DNA of 57,122 bases from a virus (IMGVR_UViG_3300005537_000315:1-57122); one strand, 5' to 3'; counted from the stretch's first letter, positions 37,890 through 43,870 are shown. Program-made: numbers and translations. The notes: generated from the sequence alone by a model not told the origin.

Positions 37890-38208
37890 TGGTTGTCCAG
37901 ATGTTCGCGAAGGTCCGATCCCTTCGAGGAAGTTCAGGACACGAGTCAACACCGTGCCGTGGAAGTTGCGGGACGCGTAAGCGTACGGGTAAGCCTCGGT
38001 AGTGGACTGGGTAACGCACTCGAAAGAGTCGAGCACCAGCACCACTCATTGGAGCCGAGACAATCCACACGAGTGCAACTGCAAATAGGCGCAGAGGACT
38101 TTGTTGGCGTTCAGTGACAGCGCGGGTAGCAGGCTTCGCCTTCGGGCGACTAGAGAGGAATGAACGTCACCGCGTAAGCGGAAACAGAATCCTGGCTACG
38201 GACGACCA
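37890..38208 (+). ncRNA. rnpB: RNase P RNA
   Basis: About 319 bases. The two ends pair perfectly as helix P1 (TGGTTGTCC at 37890 with GGACGACCA at 38200). Universally conserved pieces occur in the right order: GAGGAAGTTCAGGAC (CR-I, cf. GAGGAAAGUCC of E. coli), GGGTAA repeats, GCAAATAGGCG (cf. CCAAAUAGG), GCGGGTAGCAGGC (cf. CCGGGUAGGCUGC), TAGAGAGGAATGAACG (cf. UAGAUGAAUGAC) and AAACAGAATCCTGGCTA (CR-V, cf. GACAGAACCCGGCUUA). It lies inside the tRNA array in the same orientation, which fits 5' processing of the phage tRNAs, presumably with the host protein subunit. Confidence 0.88.
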
Positions 38209-38213
38209 AAGTG

Positions 38214-38582
38214 ATGGGCAAGAAAGAAGATCAAGCTAAGTGGTATAGAAACCACCGAGAAAAGCACATGGAAAACTGTGCTGCTCGAAAAGCAGAACAG
38301 ATTGTTCGAAATCAGCAAATGATTATCGACTATTTGTTGCAGCATCCTTGCCTCGATTGTGGTGAAACAGATATAATGGTTCTTCAATTTGACCACGTTC
38401 GCGGAGAGAAGAGAGACGACATGAGTCGTTTGCTTTCGTTCTCAGAGAAAACGGTTCGTGAAGAAATTGAGAAATGTGAAGTACGTTGTGCTAATTGTCA
38501 TCAAAGAAAGACGGCAGAACGAAAACAAAGCTATAAGGTTCTATGGGTCGCAGGTGTTAGCGGCAACATTCCTCCCTCTTAA
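38214..38582 (+). CDS. HNH endonuclease
   Basis: 122 residues from the ATG at 38214 (GTG at 38211 also possible), five bases after RNase P RNA and without a clear ribosome site. HPCLDCGETDIMVLQFDHVR (about residues 45-64) and KCEVRCANCHQRKTAE (about 84-99) give the HNH core. The frame ends 38 bases inside tRNA-Lys(CTT), the same arrangement as the HNH at 37187. Confidence 0.85.
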   Translation: MGKKEDQAKWYRNHREKHMENCAARKAEQIVRNQQMIIDYLLQHPCLDCGETDIMVLQFDHVRGEKRDDMSRLLSFSEKTVREEIEKCEVRCANCHQRKTAERKQSYKVLWVAGVSGNIPPS

Positions 38583-38620
38583 GGAGCGAGTTCCGAGTTC
38601 AAGTCTCGGGCAACCCACCA
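38545..38620 (+). tRNA. tRNA-Lys (CTT)
   Basis: Acceptor GGGTCGC/GCAACCC (one mismatch), anticodon loop CTCTTAA, T arm CCGAG-TTCAAGT-CTCGG, CCA encoded. Overlaps the HNH ORF. Confidence 0.85.
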
Positions 38621-38680
38621 AGTTTTGTCAACTTATAGGTTGACGTTTGACAACTGTTTGTCAACTTATAAGTGTACAGT

Positions 38681-38755
38681 GGGCTGCGGATGCGAGCGGC
38701 AGCAATGGGGCCTTTTAAGCCCAATGTCCGAGTTCGAGCCTCGGGCGGCCCACCA
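38681..38755 (+). tRNA. tRNA-Lys (TTT)
   Basis: Acceptor GGGCTGC/GCGGCCC, loop CTTTTAA, T loop TTCGAGC, CCA encoded. Preceded by a short repeat, TGTCAACTTATA twice. Confidence 0.9.
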
Positions 38756-38763
38756 AAAGTTTT

Positions 38764-38839
38764 AGCCGACTAGCAAACTGGTCGTATGCGCCTCTCCTAC
38801 AAAGAGGTGGGCACGGTTCGATTCCGTGGTTGGCTACCA
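38764..38839 (+). tRNA. tRNA-Val (TAC)
   Basis: Acceptor AGCCGAC/GTTGGCT, stem CCTCT/AGAGG with loop CCTACAA, T loop TTCGATT, CCA encoded. Confidence 0.95.
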
Positions 38840-38844
38840 AGTTC

Positions 38845-38926
38845 TGTGGGAAGAGTGACGGGATGTCCCAGATCGTATGCTGGGGTGCTGCCCCGTAATG
38901 GGTAACCATCCCCCGTCTTCTCAGCC
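38845..38926 (+). ncRNA. Structured RNA in the tRNA array
   Basis: Outer stem pairs GAAGA and ACGGGATG with CATCCC and GTCTTC; inner hairpins CCCAG-ATCGTATG-CTGGG and ATGG-GTAA-CCAT (GNRA-like loop). tRNA-sized but no T loop, anticodon or CCA. Function unknown. Confidence 0.45.
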
Positions 38927-38929
38927 TTT

Positions 38930-39019
38930 AGTCGGTAGCATGGGTATGCAGCGCGGCCTTATAAACCGCGAGCACCCGATTAGTGCGCCGAGTCGGTTCG
39001 AGTCCGACACCGACTACCA
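38930..39019 (+). tRNA. Class II tRNA with apparent anticodon TAT
   Basis: Acceptor AGTCGGT/ACCGACT, D stem GCA/TGC, anticodon loop CTTATAA on CGCGG/CCGCG, long variable arm GCAC-CCGATTA-GTGC, T loop TTCGAGT, CCA encoded. UAU would read the Ile codon AUA, yet the long variable arm is typical of Leu, Ser or Tyr tRNAs, so the charged amino acid is uncertain. Confidence 0.8.
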
Positions 39020-39026
39020 AGTTTGT

Positions 39027-39100
39027 GGGGTTATCGTTTAGTGGCAGGACGCTCGGTTCTCAGCCGAATAGCCGGGGTTCGAATCCCCGTAGCCCTACCA
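39027..39100 (+). tRNA. tRNA-Glu (CTC)
   Basis: Acceptor GGGGTTA/TAGCCCT, loop TTCTCAG, T loop TTCGAAT, CCA encoded. Confidence 0.9.
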
Positions 39101-39109
39101 AGTTTCAGC

Positions 39110-39185
39110 GGAGTTATCAGCTAGCGGCCTAGGCTGCCACCCTTTCAAGGTGGTCACATCGGTTCGAATCCGATTAGCTCTGCCA
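39110..39185 (+). tRNA. tRNA-Glu (TTC)
   Basis: Acceptor GGAGTTA/TAGCTCT, discriminator G, stem CCACC/GGTGG with loop CTTTCAA, T loop TTCGAAT, CCA encoded. Confidence 0.9.
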
Positions 39186-39200
39186 ATTTTAGGAGTGAAC

Positions 39201-39296
39201 ATGAGCGGACAGCTTGCAGTTATTTTCGGAGCGATTGCCGCAGCGGTGGCACTCGTGGTATACTTGCTGAACAAGTACGTGACGAAGAGCAAGTAA
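39201..39296 (+). CDS. Membrane peptide
   Basis: 31 residues: MSGQLAVIFGAIAAAVALVV and YLLNKYVTKSK, one transmembrane helix with a basic tail. AGGAG precedes the ATG. Coupled to the next gene by TAATG. Confidence 0.65.
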   Translation: MSGQLAVIFGAIAAAVALVVYLLNKYVTKSK

Positions 39297-39442
39297 TGAG
39301 TTTTCAAGATTGGTTAGAGAAGCATCCGAAGATTCAAAACGTTGTTGAGTTTTTTGTTTTCATCGCGGAAGTGACCGCGTCGCCGTTCATCGACTTGTAT
39401 AATCGAGTCGCCGTGAAGTTCGGCTGGAAGGTCTATCAGTAA
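39296..39442 (+). CDS. Small amphipathic protein
   Basis: 48 residues: MSFQDWLEKHPKIQNVVEFF, VFIAEVTASPFIDLYNRVAV, KFGWKVYQ. Aromatic and amphipathic, possibly membrane associated with the 31-residue peptide before it. Confidence 0.6.
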   Translation: MSFQDWLEKHPKIQNVVEFFVFIAEVTASPFIDLYNRVAVKFGWKVYQ

Positions 39443-39452
39443 AAGTTTTCGT

Positions 39453-39528
39453 GGGCAGTTAGTAGCAACTGGGAAAACGCCTCGCTTGCACCGAGGAGTT
39501 GAGGGTTCGAATCCGTCACCGTCCACCA
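39453..39528 (+). tRNA. tRNA-Ala (TGC)
   Basis: Acceptor GGGCAGT/ACCGTCC (one mismatch), stem CCTCG/CGAGG with loop CTTGCAC, T loop TTCGAAT, CCA encoded. The first position lacks the G3-U70 pattern except as G3-T70 in the stem, consistent with Ala. Confidence 0.85.
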
Positions 39529-39538
39529 AATTTTATGT

Positions 39539-39612
39539 AGTCGGTTCGTTCAACGGTAGGACCGTTGCCTGATTAGCGACTGATGAGGGTTCGATTCCTT
39601 CACCGACTACCA
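39539..39612 (+). tRNA. tRNA-Ile (GAT)
   Basis: Acceptor AGTCGGT/ACCGACT, stem GTTGC/GCGAC with loop CTGATTA, T loop TTCGATT, CCA encoded. Confidence 0.92.
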
Positions 39613-39629
39613 AGTTTTTAGGAGAAGAG

Positions 39630-39830
39630 ATGGCCGCAAATTCAAACATTCCAGCAGTGAACGCAAAGAATCTTGCGCTGTCAAACGATACGGCGCTGGA
39701 TGTGAAAGCGATTGAATTGGAAGATACGGAGATCGTGAAGGCATTGGTGGCTAACCCGAATCGCCCTGACGCTGGAAAGCTGAACGCAAGACGCGGCTCG
39801 ATAGCAACGGCCAAAAAGAATCACGAATAA
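39630..39830 (+). CDS. Small hypothetical protein
   Basis: 66 residues: MAANSNIPAVNAKNLALSND to RRGSIATAKKNHE. AGGAGA precedes the ATG. Ala/Asn-rich, helical. No family recognised. Confidence 0.6.
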   Translation: MAANSNIPAVNAKNLALSNDTALDVKAIELEDTEIVKALVANPNRPDAGKLNARRGSIATAKKNHE

Positions 39831-39843
39831 GAAAGATTTTAAT

Positions 39844-39921
39844 TGCGGGTTAGCACTTCTGGTGAAGTCACCTGTCTCATAAGCAGGTCTAGGCTGGGTT
39901 CGATTCCCGCATCCGCAACCA
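39844..39921 (+). tRNA. tRNA-Met (CAT)
   Basis: Acceptor TGCGGGT/ATCCGCA, stem CCTGT/GCAGG with loop CTCATAA, T loop TTCGATT, CCA encoded. The T1-A72 pair excludes an initiator; Ile2 (lysidine) cannot be excluded. Confidence 0.88.
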
Positions 39922-40096
39922 TCTTGACACATCGGTTTCGCTGGTGAGACGCTAAGGTCGTCGACGACCAAGCTGGCGAGACTTTATCGGTTGAAGCGCG
40001 GGTTGCTTATAACAATCTGGGCATTCATAGCCTGACCAGCCCTCATTGAAAAGGCGTTCGGTTCGAAACGTTTTCCTTGGGGAATACAGTTTTTGA
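39922..40096 (+). other. Non-coding stretch in the tRNA array
   Basis: Contains a perfect 14-base palindrome, GGTCGTCGACGACC (39957-39970), and a T-arm-like CGGTTCGAAACG near 40057. No complete tRNA or supported ORF. Confidence 0.4.
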
Positions 40097-40170
40097 GCGG
40101 GTGTGGTGTAACGGTAGCACCTCATTATTCCAAGTTGAGTGTCGGGGTTCGAGTCCCCGTACCCGCTCCA
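40097..40170 (+). tRNA. tRNA-Gly (TCC)
   Basis: Acceptor GCGGGTG/TACCCGC, loop ATTCCAA on a stem with one T-T mismatch, T loop TTCGAGT, CCA encoded. Confidence 0.88.
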
Positions 40171-40257
40171 AGTTCGAACGCACACGTTCCTTGCCGTCGT
40201 ACGGCGGTTGTGTGGTAACCAGTTGAAGAGGACGATAACACTGGTGTAAATTTCTGA

Positions 40258-40331
40258 GCGAGTTTGGCGTAGTGGTAGCGTGGAACCTTGCCAAGGTTCA
40301 GGCGCGGTTTCGATTACCGCAATTCGCTCCA
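40258..40331 (+). tRNA. tRNA-Gly (GCC)
   Basis: Acceptor GCGAGTT/AATTCGC, stem GAACC/GGTTC with loop TTGCCAA, T loop TTCGATT, CCA encoded. Confidence 0.93.
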
Positions 40332-40339
40332 AGTTTTGA

Positions 40340-40415
40340 GCATGGTTCGTCTAGCGGTTTAGGACATCCGGCTTGTACCCGGAGAACGTAAGTTCGAATC
40401 TTACACTTTGCTCCA
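40340..40415 (+). tRNA. tRNA-Thr (TGT)
   Basis: Acceptor GCATGGT/ACTTTGC (one mismatch), stem TCCGG/CCGGA with loop CTTGTAC, T loop TTCGAAT, CCA encoded. Confidence 0.9.
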
Positions 40416-40423
40416 AGGTTTAT

Positions 40424-40672
40424 ATGCCCAACGAATTTCTTTACTCCATAGCCCATAAGGCTCGTAAAGGCCCAAAGATAACGATGGGCAAAGGCATGCA
40501 GAGAGTTGAAACGCCTGACCCGATGCGCGGCGTGACTGATCCAGCGAAGTTGTTGAAGTCGGACACCCAGCGCATAGATAGGAACGTCGGCACTCCTGAT
40601 TTGATGTGGCAGAGGTCTCCCGCGACAGGGTCTTCGTCCGATGCAGCGGGACTGGAAATAAAAAAGATTTGA
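40424..40672 (+). CDS. Hypothetical protein between tRNA-Thr genes
   Basis: 82 residues: MPNEFLYSIAHKARKGPKIT, then PDPMRGVTDPAKLLKSDTQR and a flexible end. Starts nine bases after a CCA without a ribosome site; its TGA is directly followed by tRNA-Thr(CGT). No family. Confidence 0.6.
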   Translation: MPNEFLYSIAHKARKGPKITMGKGMQRVETPDPMRGVTDPAKLLKSDTQRIDRNVGTPDLMWQRSPATGSSSDAAGLEIKKI

Positions 40673-40746
40673 GCACTGTTGATCTAATGGCATGATGCGG
40701 CCCTCGTAGCGCCGACGCCGTGGTTCGATTCCACGACGGTGCTCCA
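40673..40746 (+). tRNA. tRNA-Thr (CGT)
   Basis: Acceptor GCACTGT/ACGGTGC, loop CTCGTAG on CGGCC/CGCCG (one mismatch), T loop TTCGATT, CCA encoded. Confidence 0.88.
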
Positions 40747-40753
40747 AGTTTGA

Positions 40754-40827
40754 GCAGGGATGATGTAATGGTAGCCTAGTTCCTTGGTAAGGAACCTGTC
40801 CGGGTTCGAGTCCCGGTTTCTGCTCCA
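40754..40827 (+). tRNA. tRNA-Thr (GGT)
   Basis: Acceptor GCAGGGA/TTTCTGC, stem GTTCC/GGAAC with loop TTGGTAA, T loop TTCGAGT, CCA encoded. Confidence 0.93.
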
Positions 40828-40835
40828 AATTTTAC

Positions 40836-40923
40836 GGAGAGGTTCGGTAGCGGCAAACTAGGCAGGCTGTAACCCTGCCGTCCCTTGCGGACTTCCAAGG
40901 TTCGAGTCCTTGTCTCTCCACCA
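40836..40923 (+). tRNA. tRNA-Tyr (GTA)
   Basis: Acceptor GGAGAGG/TCTCTCC, stem GCAGG/CCTGC with loop CTGTAAC, long variable arm, T loop TTCGAGT, CCA encoded. Confidence 0.95.
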
Positions 40924-40931
40924 GTTTCTAC

Positions 40932-41047
40932 GGGGGTGTGTGAGTAGCTCTCACATCCGTAGCGAGCAGAGTGCGACGCGATCTCGGCAGAGATCGAACG
41001 GCACGTAACGATCTGACTGCACGATGCGGATTGCTGCATCCCCACCG
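40932..41047 (+). ncRNA. tRNA-like structured RNA with CCG end
   Basis: Ends pair as GGGGGTG/CATCCCC followed by ACCG, like an acceptor stem with an altered CCA. Inside are TGTGAG-TAGCT-CTCACA and GATCTC-GGCA-GAGATC and a longer GTGC/GCAC helix, 116 bases in all. There is no T loop or anticodon. It may be a tRNA relic with an insertion or a separate small RNA. Confidence 0.5.
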
Positions 41048-41061
41048 ATTTAGTTTTCTGT

Positions 41062-41136
41062 TGTAGGTTCGTCTAACGGTAAGACGGGGCACTGTTAATG
41101 CCTACGATGAAGGTTCGAATCCTTTGCCTACAGCCA
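41062..41136 (+). tRNA. tRNA-Asn (GTT), copy 1
   Basis: Acceptor TGTAGGT/GCCTACA, discriminator G, stem GGGCA/TGCCT with loop CTGTTAA, T loop TTCGAAT, CCA encoded. Confidence 0.93.
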
Positions 41137-41145
41137 ATTTTCTTT

Positions 41146-41220
41146 TCACGATTAGCTCCAACGTAGAGCGGCTCCCTGTTAAGGAGAAGGTTCTTGGTTC
41201 AAGTCCAAGATCGTGAGCCA
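41146..41220 (+). tRNA. tRNA-Asn (GTT), copy 2
   Basis: Acceptor TCACGAT/ATCGTGA, discriminator G, loop CTGTTAA, T arm TCTTGG-TTCAAGT-CCAAGA, CCA encoded. Body unlike copy 1, so of separate origin. Confidence 0.88.
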
Positions 41221-41228
41221 TTTTCAGC

Positions 41229-41304
41229 AGGGAAGTCGTATAGCGGCCATTACGTACGTCTCCAAAACGTTAAGACGGGAGTTCGAGTCTCTCCTCCCCT
41301 GCCA
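41229..41304 (+). tRNA. tRNA-Trp (CCA)
   Basis: Acceptor AGGGAAG/CTCCCCT (one mismatch), discriminator G, loop CTCCAAA, T loop TTCGAGT, CCA encoded. Confidence 0.9.
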
Positions 41305-41324
41305 TTTTGAACGTTCAATTGGGT

Positions 41325-41367
41325 GGGCGACGCCGACACGTCGCCCCTCGCCTTGTCGGAGGCCGAG
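41325..41367 (+). promoter_or_regulatory. Kissing-loop leader of HNH gene (element E)
   Basis: GGGCGACG/CGTCGCCC with loop CCGACA (41333-41338); second hairpin 41347-41367 with loop TGTCGG (41354-41359), fully complementary. The GGAGG ribosome site lies in the second hairpin; ATG at 41368. Confidence 0.85.
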
Positions 41368-41793
41368 ATGAACCTGTGTCAAGTAGAAGGCTGCAATAGA
41401 GAAGTTGGTTTTCATTTAAGAAAGACCTGCTCCCAAGAGCACAAGGCCCTATACAGGCAGCAATTTGACCGTGGGCGATATGCTCGGCTGAGAGATAAAG
41501 TCTTAGAACACTACGGCAAAAAGTGCGTTTGTTGCGGTGAGACTAGAAAAGAATTTTTGGCTCTCGATCATAAAAATGGTGAAGGTCAAAAACATAGAAG
41601 AGAGTTAGGTGGCGGTGCCTTTAGAATGTATCGATGGGCGGTCAGAAACGGCTATCCTGATACATTTCAAATTCTTTGCCATAATTGTAATATGGCACTT
41701 GGATGTTGTGGCTATTGTCCGCATCAAAAAGAAAAGACCGAACAGAGGGCTTCTACAGAAGGCGGTCATTCGGACGGTAGTGCTCTGAACTGA
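41368..41793 (+). CDS. HNH endonuclease
   Basis: 141 residues from the ATG at 41368 (MNLCQVEGCNREVGFHLRKT). The core is CVCCGETRKEFLALDHKNGE (about residues 53-72) and ILCHNCNMALGCCGYCPHQK (about 108-127). The C-terminal block matches the minus-strand HNH at 10463, so the two are paralogues. Lies between tRNA-Trp and the serine protease, with its own kissing-loop leader. Confidence 0.9.
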   Translation: MNLCQVEGCNREVGFHLRKTCSQEHKALYRQQFDRGRYARLRDKVLEHYGKKCVCCGETRKEFLALDHKNGEGQKHRRELGGGAFRMYRWAVRNGYPDTFQILCHNCNMALGCCGYCPHQKEKTEQRASTEGGHSDGSALN

Positions 41794-41814
41794 GCCGTTC
41801 GTAAAGGTGCCCTT

Positions 41815-42651
41815 ATGAGACGTGTGCTGTCTGTGCTTTTAGCGATGGTTCTTTCTGTTGCGCCTGCGTTTGCAAACGTCAAAGATTTGAAAGGCTTTGA
41901 CAAGAAGGTTTACGACGGCGCTCTTGCGTTGTACGCGAGTTCGCACGACCTGGGCATTCGTGATCGTTTTATTTGCACGGTTCAAGTCATCAGTAAAGCT
42001 GGCGACCGAGGCTACTATTTGTTGGGCGCAGGACATTGCACCCCGGCGAATCCCGATTTGCCGAAAGACATGGAGTTCTCAGTCGCCGAAGATATCAACG
42101 GGTCGTTAACTCCCGTGACGTTGCTTCAATCAGCGATGAACGAACCGCTTGATTACGCTGAGTATTATTTGCGCACCGACAAGAAGTATCCAGTCACGCC
42201 GCTCGGAGACGAGGGCGATGCTCGCATCGGCGACCAAACGATTGACGTCAACTTCAGTCTTGCTCTAGGCAAGTTCGCAAGTAACGGTCGCGTCTCTTCT
42301 AAAGTAGCTCAAAGCGGAGAGATGAAAGGGTTTTTCGGCGTCGACGAATTCGATTCTCATGGCGCATCTGGAAGTTCGGTTGTCGACAAGCGCACGAAGA
42401 AAGTCATCGGTATCGTGATCGCTGGTGTGGATGGCGCTACGGTTTCTACCTGGGTCGAGCCGATATCAGTGATTAAGAAAGAGCTAGCAAGGGTGACCTT
42501 GCCTCGTTCAACAAAACCGTACGTTCGTTCGAAGTCCCCAGTATCCGTGCCTAGTGTGGACGACAGCATGCCTAAGCTGCCAGTGGGTACGCCAGAAACG
42601 GCCCCTGCTATCGGCGTGGTGGCTGATCAAAACAAGCACTATGATGAGTGA
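41815..42651 (+). CDS. Secreted trypsin-like serine protease
   Basis: 278 residues. MRRVLSVLLAMVLSVAPAFA is a signal peptide with an A-x-A site at residues 18-20. The catalytic triad is visible: His in LLGAGHCTP (about residue 74), Asp in EPLDYAEYYL (about 113) and Ser in HGASGSSVVD (about 185, GxSGSS). This is the chymotrypsin/trypsin fold, known from DegP-type and secreted bacterial proteases. A Pro-rich C-terminus follows. An exported protease in a phage is unusual; it might act on envelope or superinfecting-phage proteins. Confidence 0.85.
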   Translation: MRRVLSVLLAMVLSVAPAFANVKDLKGFDKKVYDGALALYASSHDLGIRDRFICTVQVISKAGDRGYYLLGAGHCTPANPDLPKDMEFSVAEDINGSLTPVTLLQSAMNEPLDYAEYYLRTDKKYPVTPLGDEGDARIGDQTIDVNFSLALGKFASNGRVSSKVAQSGEMKGFFGVDEFDSHGASGSSVVDKRTKKVIGIVIAGVDGATVSTWVEPISVIKKELARVTLPRSTKPYVRSKSPVSVPSVDDSMPKLPVGTPETAPAIGVVADQNKHYDE

Positions 42652-42835
42652 TTATCGTGAGATGAGAAAGTGGCGCAGGCTAGCGATTGCGTCCTTCTTA
42701 GCGTTCTTGTTTACTGGCTTGGTCAGCATGTGGCAGAATCATGTGATTCAAGTTCAACGCAAACAGATATTCGAACTTTGGGACGCGTATCAAAGTGTTG
42801 CGCACGGTTGTGGCGACAAGAATTTTGTTCTATAA
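42644..42835 (+). CDS. Small membrane protein
   Basis: 63 residues from ATG at 42644: MSDYREMRKWRRLAIASFLA, FLFTGLVSMWQNHVIQVQRK, one transmembrane helix with a basic N-terminal side. Overlaps the protease stop by eight bases, so the two are probably linked. Function unknown. Confidence 0.65.
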   Translation: MSDYREMRKWRRLAIASFLAFLFTGLVSMWQNHVIQVQRKQIFELWDAYQSVAHGCGDKNFVL

Positions 42836-42839
42836 TTTT

Positions 42840-42926
42840 GGATCAGTGGCGAAATTGGTAGACGCAATAGTTTGCTAAACTATCAACCGAAAGGTTGTGG
42901 GGGTTCGAGTCCCTCCTGATCCGCCA
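42840..42926 (+). tRNA. tRNA-Ser (GCT)
   Basis: Acceptor GGATCAG/CTGATCC, discriminator G, stem ATAGT/ACTAT with loop TTGCTAA, long variable arm, T loop TTCGAGT, CCA encoded. Confidence 0.95.
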
Positions 42927-42930
42927 GTTT

Positions 42931-43021
42931 GGAGAGCAGCACTGAATGGTCGGTACTCGTCTCGAAAACGATGACGCGTTCGAAAGGGCGCGACAGAGTT
43001 CGATTCTCTGGCTCTCCTCCA
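42931..43021 (+). tRNA. tRNA-Ser (CGA)
   Basis: Acceptor GGAGAGC/GCTCTCC, loop CTCGAAA, long variable arm, T loop TTCGATT, CCA encoded with discriminator T (G is usual for Ser). Confidence 0.9.
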
Positions 43022-43032
43022 GTTTTGTGTTA

Positions 43033-43123
43033 GGAAGGCGGCGAGCGATGGCGTTCATCCGTCTTGAAAACGGCGACACGTTCGAGAGGGCGTGACTCGG
43101 TTCGATTCCGGGGCCTTCCTCCA
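43033..43123 (+). tRNA. tRNA-Ser (TGA)
   Basis: Acceptor GGAAGGC/GCCTTCC, loop CTTGAAA, long variable arm, T loop TTCGATT, CCA encoded. Closely similar to the tRNA-Ser(CGA) before it, a probable duplication. Confidence 0.92.
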
Positions 43124-43124
43124 T

Positions 43125-43198
43125 CCTCGCTTGGTGTAGTGGTTGCACTCCTGTTTGAAACACATGAAGTCGTGGTTCGATTCCACGGGCGAGGGCCA
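43125..43198 (+). tRNA. tRNA-Phe (GAA)
   Basis: Acceptor CCTCGCT/GGCGAGG, loop TTGAAAC on a stem with mismatches, T loop TTCGATT, CCA encoded. Confidence 0.82.
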
Positions 43199-43201
43199 TT
43201 T

Positions 43202-43272
43202 TCTGAACCGTCGATAATCGTCATTAAGGACAACGCGAAAGTGCACGGTGCAACTCCGTCGATGGCTCCAAT
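43202..43272 (+). tRNA. tRNA relic with CCA end
   Basis: Ends ACCGTCG/CGATGGC and TCCA look like an acceptor; an ACGG-TGCAACT-CCGT hairpin sits where the T arm should be but lacks the TTC motif; no anticodon arm. Probably decayed. Confidence 0.45.
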
Positions 43273-43279
43273 TTTCTGT

Positions 43280-43355
43280 TGGAAGATAGTGTAATTGGTA
43301 GCACGGCTGACTTTGAATCAGTCAGGTGAAAGTTCGAGTCCTTCTCCTCCAACCA
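43280..43355 (+). tRNA. tRNA-Gln (TTG)
   Basis: Acceptor TGGAAGA/TCCTCCA (one mismatch), loop CTTTGAA on GCTGA/TCAGT, T loop TTCGAGT, CCA encoded. Confidence 0.9.
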
Positions 43356-43360
43356 AGTTT

Positions 43361-43609
43361 ATGCAGAAATCACATGAAGTAGCAAAGCAATTGTTGCAGT
43401 CATTGAAGAACGTGCCTTGCAAGGATTGCGGAATACAATACCCGCACTACGTGATGGAATTTGATCACCTTATTCCACGCAACGGCAGTCTAACGATTGC
43501 AGCCCTTTCTCAGAAGGTCGGTCTGAAAAAACTTCTTGAATTGGTTTCTCAGTGCGAAGTAGTTTGTGCGAACTGCCACAAAATCCGTACGTATTTTCGT
43601 CGTAAATAA
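43361..43609 (+). CDS. HNH endonuclease (short)
   Basis: 82 residues: PCKDCGIQYPHYVMEFDHLI (about 20-39) and QCEVVCANCHKIRTYFRRK at the end, a minimal HNH with DH and CxxCH. It resembles the core of the HNH at 38214. Starts five bases after a tRNA CCA and has no ribosome site. Confidence 0.8.
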   Translation: MQKSHEVAKQLLQSLKNVPCKDCGIQYPHYVMEFDHLIPRNGSLTIAALSQKVGLKKLLELVSQCEVVCANCHKIRTYFRRK

Positions 43610-43613
43610 GTTT

Positions 43614-43708
43614 TTGCCGCTGATCCGGTAGTCAGTAAGGCTCTGCCTAGGTAACAGCCAGGACTGATGAAAAGTGATCCCTTCGCCCTTGTGGGGGCGG
43701 CAACGTTT
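43614..43708 (+). ncRNA. tRNA-sized structured RNA
   Basis: Ends pair TTGCCGC/GCGGCAA; inside AGTC/GACT and GGCT/AGCC stack on a hairpin with loop CTGCCTAGGTAAC. No T loop or CCA. Another relic or a separate small RNA. Confidence 0.45.
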
Positions 43709-43714
43709 TTCTGT

Positions 43715-43789
43715 TGGGATGTCTTTCAATCGGTAGGAAGCGCGGCTCTGAACCGCGTAATAGTGGTTCGAGTCCACTCGCCCCAACCA
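43715..43789 (+). tRNA. tRNA-Gln (CTG)
   Basis: Acceptor TGGGATG/CGCCCCA (one mismatch), stem CGCGG/CCGCG with loop CTCTGAA, T loop TTCGAGT, CCA encoded. Last tRNA of the array. Confidence 0.93.
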
Positions 43790-43805
43790 AAATATTTTGT
43801 TCAAC

Positions 43806-43834
43806 GAAACCCCCTCGCAAAGGGGGTTTTGTGT
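43806..43834 (+). terminator. Rho-independent terminator closing the tRNA array
   Basis: AACCCCCT-CGCAA-AGGGGGTTTTGTGT: a 6-8 bp GC stem followed by a T-rich tail. Confidence 0.85.
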
Positions 43835-43870
43835 ATTAGACTGTTAGCCGCGTCGCGGCAAGGAAAAAAC

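Noticed and set aside
39924-39951. Promoter at TTGACA after tRNA-Met
   Set aside because: No acceptable -10 box at 15-19 bp.
36054-43233. Minus-strand ORFs through the tRNA array
   Set aside because: They are reverse complements of tRNA T arms and acceptors and show no independent support.
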